Translations under genes and position numbers: made by a program | Shown here: in pieces, positions 50,799-55,254 of the stretch | Layout of the letters: the number at the start of each line of letters is the position of its first letter | How positions within the stretch are numbered: position 1 is the stretch's first letter | The notes under the pieces: generated by a model | What the model was told of the DNA's origin: nothing | The model's input: the letters and a program-made list of their open reading frames with translations, nothing else | Database searches by the model: none | Origin: Deltaproteobacteria bacterium | Lineage (GTDB): Bacteria; Bdellovibrionota; FAC87; UBA2466 | Reading direction: 5' to 3' | Assembly (NCBI GenBank): GCA_016196825.1 | Contig: JACPWY010000073.1 | Coordinates: 1 to 55,254 of the forward strand | Length of the DNA: 55,254 nucleotides

Positions 50799-50954
50799 GT
50801 ACCGGGAGGCATCATTCGTAAACACATTCACTTCTACAAAAAGATTCTCGGGTTGGAATTCACGCCAAAAACTCAGGTCGCTAAGACCGCCTAATCCACA
50901 AAGCCCCGGATCACTCGGTCCGGGGCAACCTTCCCCTTGAGAGGAGCAACTCAC

Positions 50955-51458
50955 ATGAACAATCTCGAATCCAGTCTCCAAGAAAGACTTAAGAAATTAG
51001 CTGACGCCCGAACAATTCCCTTCTGCTACCTATGTTATTCAGACGCGCCATCAGGGGTTTGTCGGTCTTGCCTCTCGGACGATTTGATGAAGCACCTCCC
51101 CGGTCACGGAGTCGAGTACGGATCAGATTGGGTAATCCGCGCCCTTATCCATGAAAATCTTGAGCCTCTCAATCTCGACGAAGCGTTTCAGGAAAGTATC
51201 CGAGAGTGTTACGACGCGACAGTAAAAATTGCCTGGATTGAGTGCGACACGGTCCAAGCCCTCCGCGAATTAGACCCTATTTCATGGGATCTAGCCTGCT
51301 CTGAATGGGCAGATGCCGAAGAAAGTGCGGGCCTGATTGTCTCCTTCGATCACGGCTCCACGTATTTCTGGGCTCATGACATAGAATGTTTTCTCGATGA
51401 GGAGGAATCCAAAGATAATTCTTTCTGTGACGAGGCAGTTCAAGTATCCACTGAATAA
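50955..51458 (+). CDS. Island protein with a CxxC-x8-CxxC motif, unknown
   Basis: 167 residues from ATG 50955; GAGAGGAG lies about ten bases upstream (a TTG at 50937 adds six residues). FCYLCYSDAPSGVCRSCLSD, with C-x-x-C-x8-C-x-x-C, is likely a zinc-binding knuckle. The rest is acidic (EYGSDWVIRALIHENLEPLN, FDHGSTYFWAHDIECFLDEE). I do not recognise the family. Only plus-strand gene in the left half of the island. Confidence 0.65.
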   Translation: MNNLESSLQERLKKLADARTIPFCYLCYSDAPSGVCRSCLSDDLMKHLPGHGVEYGSDWVIRALIHENLEPLNLDEAFQESIRECYDATVKIAWIECDTVQALRELDPISWDLACSEWADAEESAGLIVSFDHGSTYFWAHDIECFLDEEESKDNSFCDEAVQVSTE

Positions 51459-51465
51459 ATCTTTC

Positions 51466-51504
51466 GCCCGAGATCATTCACTGGTCTCGGGCGACACTGT
51501 TTTT
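51466..51504. terminator. Terminator between the Cys-rich gene and the convergent DUF190 gene
   Basis: TCGCCCGAGA at 51466-51475 pairs with TCTCGGGCGA at 51485-51494, then CACTGTTTTT on the plus strand. Placed directly between the ends of two convergent genes, it can serve both strands. Confidence 0.7.
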
Positions 51505-51848
51505 CAGCGTTCCGCCTTTTTATAATGATGGACGAACACCTTTTCTTCGGTCACCAGCGCGCCCTGAAGTAATGGCTTTACGCTATCGAGGAGGTTTTTC
51601 ACGTGTTCCCTTGTATCCACTATCTCTATGACCACCGGCAAATCACTTGAGAATCGAAACGGCTTTGCTTGGTGGATGATGCTACTTGCCCCAAATCCCG
51701 CAATTCCACGAAAAACCGTGCAGCCTGCAAGTCCGAGCTCTCTCGCCTTTTCCAGGATCGTCCAATAGAGCGACTTATGCCCCACCTTGTCCGATTCGCC
51801 GATAAAAATCCGCAGTAGCGTGTGCTCACCGTTTAATTCACGTTCCAT
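51504..51848 (-). CDS. DUF190 protein (PII-like), second copy
   Basis: 114 residues. HTLLRIFIGESDKVGHKSLY, then GLAGCTVFRGIAGFGASS, then DLPVVIEIVDTREHVKNLLD match DUF190, a PII-like ferredoxin-fold family that is often beside crcB. It overlaps the preceding DUF190 gene by 11 bases. It may be a trimeric regulator or helper of the fluoride channel. Third gene of the fluoride operon. Confidence 0.9.
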   Translation of the reverse strand: MERELNGEHTLLRIFIGESDKVGHKSLYWTILEKARELGLAGCTVFRGIAGFGASSIIHQAKPFRFSSDLPVVIEIVDTREHVKNLLDSVKPLLQGALVTEEKVFVHHYKKAER

Positions 51849-52215
51849 TTTTCTCTCCCTTCACCGCTGGTTCGCTTCGGCCCGAGTAATGATGAACGAG
51901 GGCGCGTTCCTCGGTCACGAGTGTACCTCCGAGCATCGGCTCGACCTCCTTTAAGAAGCGATCTATGGAGCAAGATACTCCGACAACCTCAATGACAATG
52001 GGAAGGTCCCAACCAGCCCCTTCCATCTGCATTTCATTATGGACCCGGCGTCCTTTGCCAAAGCCGGCCATACCTTTCATGAGAGTGCATCCTGGAAGAC
52101 CTGCTTCGCGCGCTTTCTGAAGGATGAGTTGGCTCAAGTGCTTCCGCTGGTACTTGTCCTCCTCACCAATGTGAATGCGGAGCATTCGGTGTTCTCCGCT
52201 TAACGATCCATTCAT
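51838..52215 (-). CDS. DUF190 protein (PII-like), first copy
   Basis: 125 residues; ATG 52215 overlaps the crcB stop (ATGA). EHRMLRIHIGEEDKYQRKHL, GLPGCTLMKGMAGFGKGRR and DLPIVIEVVGVSCSIDRFL follow the same pattern as its downstream neighbour, at roughly 40-50% identity by eye. Two tandem DUF190 genes suggest hetero-oligomers or division of roles. Confidence 0.9.
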   Translation of the reverse strand: MNGSLSGEHRMLRIHIGEEDKYQRKHLSQLILQKAREAGLPGCTLMKGMAGFGKGRRVHNEMQMEGAGWDLPIVIEVVGVSCSIDRFLKEVEPMLGGTLVTEERALVHHYSGRSEPAVKGEKNGT

Positions 52216-52607
52216 AAGGCGCCTCCGCTGAAGACGTTCCTACCAAAAAAAAAGCCCGCAAAGACACCCAATACTCCCAAAAGAGAACTTAGACAAAAGT
52301 ACAGCCCAGCTAGAAACGGTTGCCCTTCCTCGATGAGACGCGAGATCTCAAGGCAATAGGATGAAAAGGTCGTGAAGCCGCCTAAGAATCCCACCATCAG
52401 CCCGACTCGAACTTCTGTCGGAATCGCCGCACGCTCCACCCCGAGCACATAAACAAGACCCACCAGAAAAGCGCCCAAAATATTTATTCCAAATGTTGCA
52501 TAGGGAAACGGCGGGGCCGCAAAGAATTTCGCGACCACAAGCCCGATAATATATCGTGCGTACACCCCAAAAAGGCCGAAAATCCCAATATACCAAAACC
52601 TCAACAT
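52212..52607 (-). CDS. crcB: CrcB/Fluc fluoride channel
   Basis: 131 residues with four TM segments. The hallmark is GFLGGFTTFSSYCLEISRLI, preceded by FGINILGAFLVGLVYVLGV (channel Asn). Fluc proteins are dual-topology dimers that export fluoride. The leader upstream folds as a fluoride riboswitch. First gene of crcB-DUF190-DUF190; ATG 52607 with AAGGA about ten bases upstream. Confidence 0.93.
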   Translation of the reverse strand: MLRFWYIGIFGLFGVYARYIIGLVVAKFFAAPPFPYATFGINILGAFLVGLVYVLGVERAAIPTEVRVGLMVGFLGGFTTFSSYCLEISRLIEEGQPFLAGLYFCLSSLLGVLGVFAGFFFGRNVFSGGAL

Positions 52608-52663
52608 CGTCGTTCATTCCTTCTTTTTGGCGGATTTGGATCAGAGAGCATAACGGACTCCTT

Positions 52664-52737
52664 GGGTATCAGTAGGAGTCATCAGCTCTCTCAGAAAGTG
52701 TCGTGAGAGGCGGTTGTGGCGAACTCCATCGCCACTT
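52664..52737 (-). promoter_or_regulatory. Fluoride riboswitch (crcB motif)
   Basis: On the minus strand the aptamer hallmarks occur in order: GTGGCGATGGAGTTCGCCAC (P1 and loop), AACCGCC, a CTCTCA/TGAGAG stem, then GCTGATGACTCCTAC. Downstream a nested alternative hairpin is possible: AGAGAGC with GCTCTCT and, inside, GACTCC with GGAGTC (52675-52680 and 52656-52661 on the plus strand), which competes with the aptamer. No U-run follows. A tentative promoter (TTGCCT, 18 bases, TAATGT) lies just upstream. Confidence 0.9.
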
Positions 52738-52843
52738 TCAACATTAGATCAATACGTGCGCGGTAGGCAAGAAATTCAGCCTGACACTCATTTCCCCCAA
52801 CACAACGCCATCGCCAACCCCACAGTAGCAACGTACTCAGCAC
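52691..52843 (-). CDS. Possible 50-codon ORF overlapping the riboswitch
   Basis: GTG 52843 to TGA 52691. The translation starts MLSTLLLWGWRWRC and continues ECQAEFLAYRARIDLML, which looks like a small membrane-anchored protein of mobile elements. No strong SD. Its end is coded by the same bases as the aptamer, which argues that it is a remnant of a former island gene or chance. Confidence 0.25.
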   Translation of the reverse strand: MLSTLLLWGWRWRCVGGNECQAEFLAYRARIDLMLKVAMEFATTASHDTF

Positions 52844-52975
52844 CGTAAAGGTTTCCCTCTCTTCGGTCGGCAGCTAACGCCGACCTTGACGGCGCCTCCG
52901 TGCGCTGCTTTTCCTTTTTCAAGGGCGATGGGGAGCAAGATTTCTCAGGGGCTCCGGGCAGCAAACGGAAATCCC

Positions 52976-53350
52976 TCAAGCCTTCTTTGCGAGAAAATCA
53001 ATCTCTGGGTCCAGTTCGGGAGCGTCCCACTTATTGGGATACGAAAGGCGTGACAAAAACTCCTCATTTTCTATGTGGGTCAACAAAGTATAGACCTTGT
53101 TGGTAACGTCTTTCATAAGATGCTTCATCTCCTCATCGGAGATTCTGGATAGCCTACTCCACGGGATCTCTCCAAAAGGAGTCATGACTTTCACGTCTGA
53201 GTAATCGCCCGATTTGGAGCTTGGAGTCGTTCCCGCATGCAGTTCTTCGAGGAATGAATCTCTCATGCAATTCAGAACAATTTTCTTAGCGAGAATTTCC
53301 GACTCCCGGGAAACTTTACGCCCTTTGCGTTGCTTGCTTTTTCCCTTCAT
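52976..53350 (-). CDS. Small basic island protein, unknown
   Basis: 124 residues with a Lys/Arg-rich N-terminus (MKGKSKQRKGRKVSRESE) that could bind nucleic acid, and an acidic, helical remainder (ISDEEMKHLMKDVTNKVYTL). ATG 53350 overlaps the stop of the HTH gene (ATGA), so it is the second gene of that unit. No family recognised. It may be an accessory of the regulator/toxin module. Confidence 0.6.
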   Translation of the reverse strand: MKGKSKQRKGRKVSRESEILAKKIVLNCMRDSFLEELHAGTTPSSKSGDYSDVKVMTPFGEIPWSRLSRISDEEMKHLMKDVTNKVYTLLTHIENEEFLSRLSYPNKWDAPELDPEIDFLAKKA

Positions 53351-53826
53351 CCGAGTCTTTTCTTTTCTGAGGAATGGCCGCTCTTCGTCTCCCGTTCATT
53401 TATCGCGCGGTTATACAAACCCTCAGCGATCGGCCATTTCTCGGCTTCATAGCTGTTGCGGAAATGCCTTAAGGCAGCATCGGCAATTGGCGTCAGAAGA
53501 TCATTTTGGATCGTGCCTGTATGAATCGCGGAAACTACATCAAGGTAGGTGCCGTCTTCCTGTCTGTAACAAGGAGTTGTTAATACCTTTTTGATCACTG
53601 GCGCAGTGAGAGATTGGTCACGTGCGAGCGTCTCCACAATATAGAGTAAGCTGATAAGGCGCTTTCCGACCTTGTTTTCGTTGACCTCACAAAAAGGCCG
53701 GTCAATCGTGGTAGATAGAGATGTAGGGGTGATTCCAACGAACGAACAAAGGACCTTTTGAGTGCAATCCAAACGCTCAGTAATTGCATCGACCATTTGC
53801 CTGACTTTTACGTGAGCTACCTTCAT
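53347..53826 (-). CDS. HTH-type regulator, possible antitoxin
   Basis: 159 residues. HTH-like region LDCTQKVLCSFVGITPTSLS (about 19-38). The middle, VGKRLISLLYIVETLARDQS then LTAPVIKKVLTTP, is reminiscent of the toxin-binding domain of Xre/MbcA-type antitoxins. SD AAAGGAG is nine bases before ATG 53826. It is transcribed divergently from the RelE-like gene, with operator-like repeats between them. Antitoxin status is inference. Confidence 0.55.
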   Translation of the reverse strand: MKVAHVKVRQMVDAITERLDCTQKVLCSFVGITPTSLSTTIDRPFCEVNENKVGKRLISLLYIVETLARDQSLTAPVIKKVLTTPCYRQEDGTYLDVVSAIHTGTIQNDLLTPIADAALRHFRNSYEAEKWPIAEGLYNRAINERETKSGHSSEKKRLG

Positions 53827-53836
53827 GGCACGCTCC

Positions 53837-53891
53837 TTTTAAACAAATAGTCTCATTTTATTTAAATTTAGTCAACTAATTTAAACAAATA
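53837..53891 (-). promoter_or_regulatory. Promoter with flanking 12-bp repeats
   Basis: On the minus strand TTGACT, 17 bases, GACTAT forms a promoter for the HTH gene. Two direct copies of TTTAAACAAATA (53838-53849 and 53880-53891, plus strand) flank it, one upstream of -35 and one between -10 and the SD. Very A/T-rich (about 80%) against the surrounding sequence. Probable autoregulatory operators. Confidence 0.6.
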
Positions 53892-53941
53892 TGGCCTTTT
53901 CATTATAATGCAAATATCTAACTATCGGATATGTTAGGAGA

Positions 53942-54622
53942 ATGTGGAAAGCTGTTTTTTCAAAGGTCTTCGCCGAAAAACTGCGCCGATTTCCATCCCC
54001 TAGGCGGAATGACATCCGTAAGGCCATTGACCGGGTTTTGGTTGATCCGGACCTACAGGGCTACCGTCGCATGTACCTATCGCCTTACCGCCAAGAACAC
54101 CCCTCGGACAAGACGCTCACGCTGTTTTTTGTTGTCCCGGCAAAGCCCTCTAACCGCGTTTTTTTCATATGGGTCAACGACGATCAGCACCCCCATGACA
54201 CCCACAAAAACCACGGAGACGATCCTTGCCTCAAGGAATTTGTCAGGCTTCGGGATAGCAAGGGTCTTGAAGCCTATTCAGAAGATTTTCATGAGGGGAA
54301 ATTCACCGTTGTTCCCAGACCAAACGCTCCTAAATATATGAAGTTTGAAAAGTACGGGGCCTTGGTCCACACAAATATCCTTCACGACGGGGCTACTCAT
54401 TATGCGCTAACTCTCAGTTCCCTCAACAGTCCCAGCGATCTTTTCGACCACTACCAGCGGTTTATAGAGAAAATCCGAGAACATTTTCTTGGTCAGAAAG
54501 AGCCATTCGAGTTTCGTGTTTATTCTGGGGATCTGGCCTTTCAAAACCTGCTTCAACAAAATATTAATCCGGGCGACTGGAAGCAAACCTCCTCCGGAGG
54601 AGAAACCATTTTTTCCATTTGA
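53942..54622 (+). CDS. RelE/ParE-like toxin-type protein with a second domain
   Basis: 226 residues, start ATG 53942 with TTAGGAGA upstream. The first about 105 residues look like a RelE/ParE-superfamily toxin (AVFSKVFAEKLRRFPSPRRN, AIDRVLVDPDLQGYRRMYL, TLTLFFVVPAKPSNRVFFIW), followed by an unusual HPHDTHKNHGDDPCLKEF stretch and a further about 110-residue domain (FTVVPRPNAPKYMKFEKYGA, KEPFEFRVYSGDLAFQNLLQ) which I do not recognise. Classical RelE toxins are only about 90 residues. Divergent from an HTH gene. The toxin call is tentative. Confidence 0.5.
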   Translation: MWKAVFSKVFAEKLRRFPSPRRNDIRKAIDRVLVDPDLQGYRRMYLSPYRQEHPSDKTLTLFFVVPAKPSNRVFFIWVNDDQHPHDTHKNHGDDPCLKEFVRLRDSKGLEAYSEDFHEGKFTVVPRPNAPKYMKFEKYGALVHTNILHDGATHYALTLSSLNSPSDLFDHYQRFIEKIREHFLGQKEPFEFRVYSGDLAFQNLLQQNINPGDWKQTSSGGETIFSI

Positions 54623-54665
54623 ATTGAGCTTTCCTCACGAGGGGATAATTCGCCCCGCAACAGTT

Positions 54666-54786
54666 GGGGGATATGTGGTGGATATTTTTCGTCGTGGGTT
54701 CGAGTTTTCCATGGGTTCGGGCGGTCGCCCGAGGCCATGACGAAGTTGGTATGATCAAATCGGGGGGATATTGGGGGGATATCAGA
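54666..54786. repeat. GGGGGATA-type sites near attR
   Basis: GGGGGATATG at 54666-54675 and the pair GGGGGGATATT / GGGGGGATATC with CAGA at 54762-54786. They match the left-end sites and lie about 100-220 bp inside attR, where integrase arm sites are expected. Between 54623 and 54887 there is otherwise no gene I can support. Confidence 0.5.
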
Positions 54787-54887
54787 TGCTATTTCCATGC
54801 AGTTCAGTGCATCTCCATTCAGATCGACAACCGAGGAACTCATTGTTTTTTTTCACTTGCTGTTACGTGTCAACTACTTGAAAGAGA

Positions 54888-54921
54888 CGCGGGTTCGAGT
54901 CCCGTCCGCCCCGCCATTTTT
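54888..54921 (+). repeat. attR: 34-bp direct repeat of the tRNA-Asp 3' end
   Basis: Copy of 50435-50468, beginning CGCGGGTTCGAGTCCCG and ending in the T-run after CCGCCCCGCCA. The acceptor 5' half, D arm and anticodon arm are missing here. From 54922 to about 55161 I see no gene. Confidence 0.85.
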
Positions 54922-55161
54922 TTAACTCGTCGAAATCAAAGAAAATTTAGAAATTGGTTTCGTGCGAAGGGAACGTAAGGGAACAGCACGGGGTCGCGCT
55001 GTTTGTCACCGGCGATTTCTCCCCGCGCTTTTCCCTGAGAATTTCAGGTTGCTGACCGCCGGAGACAACATTGAGAACCATCGACAAATCTAGGCTGGCG
55101 ACTCCATACGATGCGTGAGCGCTTCATAAACCCCACCTGGAATTCGTAAATTCGGATCCGT

Positions 55162-55254
55162 ATGCTGGGCCCCAATCAGGAGGTCTGGCAGATGGGTGCA
55201 ATCAATCAGGAAAAAGAGAAGTTCTGGCTGGCAAAGCTGGCCGAGGCGAAGGAG
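55162..55254 (+). CDS. Start of an unknown protein, truncated by the window end
   Basis: ATG 55162 and, in the same frame, ATG 55192 preceded by AGGAGG at 55178-55183. The translation from 55192 is MGAINQEKEKFWLAKLAEAK plus E, reaching the right edge without a stop. The good SD makes 55192 the likelier start. Too short to assign. Confidence 0.45.
   Translation, partial: MLGPNQEVWQMGAINQEKEKFWLAKLAEAKE

Larger units (their letters stand above)
50469..54921. mobile_element. Integrated genomic island in tRNA-Asp (about 4.45 kb)
   Basis: Bounded by the 34-bp repeats at 50435-50468 and 54888-54921. Contents in order: tyrosine recombinase remnant, an unknown Cys-rich gene, fluoride riboswitch with CrcB and two DUF190 genes, a possible 50-codon ORF, a two-gene HTH unit and a RelE-like gene. 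Short GGGGGATA sites occur at both ends. With only a fragment of integrase left, it is probably no longer self-mobile. Confidence 0.8.

Noticed and set aside
54975..55003. Hairpin AACAGC...GCTGTT as a terminator
   Set aside because: Short, no T-run and no gene ending upstream on either strand.

Overview
The window looks like a chromosomal segment of a bacterium of the Bdellovibrionota or a close relative. The sequence-based reasons are a TIGR02147-type HTH protein, a neighbouring secreted protein with the GGNGG...VLHE pattern common in that group, an orphan TadC-type protein amid FHA/TPR proteins, and many secreted or outer-membrane proteins. This is inference from remembered families, not a database match.

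Layout. 1-4.7 kb: an ASST-like fragment, secreted proteins, and a TIGR02147 gene abutting a secreted-protein gene that has lost its start. 4.7-9.1 kb: sensor kinases and a response regulator. 8.9-11.5 kb (minus): a compact cluster of a GNAT acetyltransferase, a strongly SD-preceded 10-codon ORF (MRRKFALYSF), a heme-oxygenase-like (HDO/TenA/PqqC fold) enzyme and a YcaO protein. It looks like an undescribed RiPP-type pathway and is my best candidate for a new system. 11.7-14.4 kb: a multi-TM envelope protein and a SGNH protein. 14.4-22.4 kb: two AAA/DUF4143 ATPases, each with its own inverted-repeat operator over an apparently leaderless promoter, bracketing two pilin-like proteins with delta-60 repeats, an MNT/HEPN pair and a methyltransferase. 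22.5-30 kb: MBOAT plus SGNH acylation pair, cardiolipin synthase, GNAT, RluA-type pseudouridine synthase and lytic transglycosylase.

30.3-39.8 kb is one co-directional run: TadC, DUF192, three FHA proteins, an outer-membrane protein and a tail-specific protease. A small TA-flanked MITE sits between the first two FHA genes and supplies the last base of one stop codon and the start codon of the next gene. 39.9-50.3 kb holds housekeeping genes: aldehyde dehydrogenase, two thioredoxin-fold proteins with an outer-membrane protein, a large membrane protein, KorAB-type 2-oxoacid:ferredoxin oxidoreductase, a GST and an HD protein.

At 50.39 kb a tRNA-Asp(GUC) carries a 4.45-kb island bounded by 34-bp direct repeats of the tRNA 3' end. 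The island holds a tyrosine-recombinase remnant, repeated GGGGGATA sites at both ends, an unknown Cys-rich protein, a fluoride riboswitch with CrcB and two tandem DUF190 proteins, and a divergent HTH / RelE-like pair. Right of attR only the first codons of a new gene are visible.
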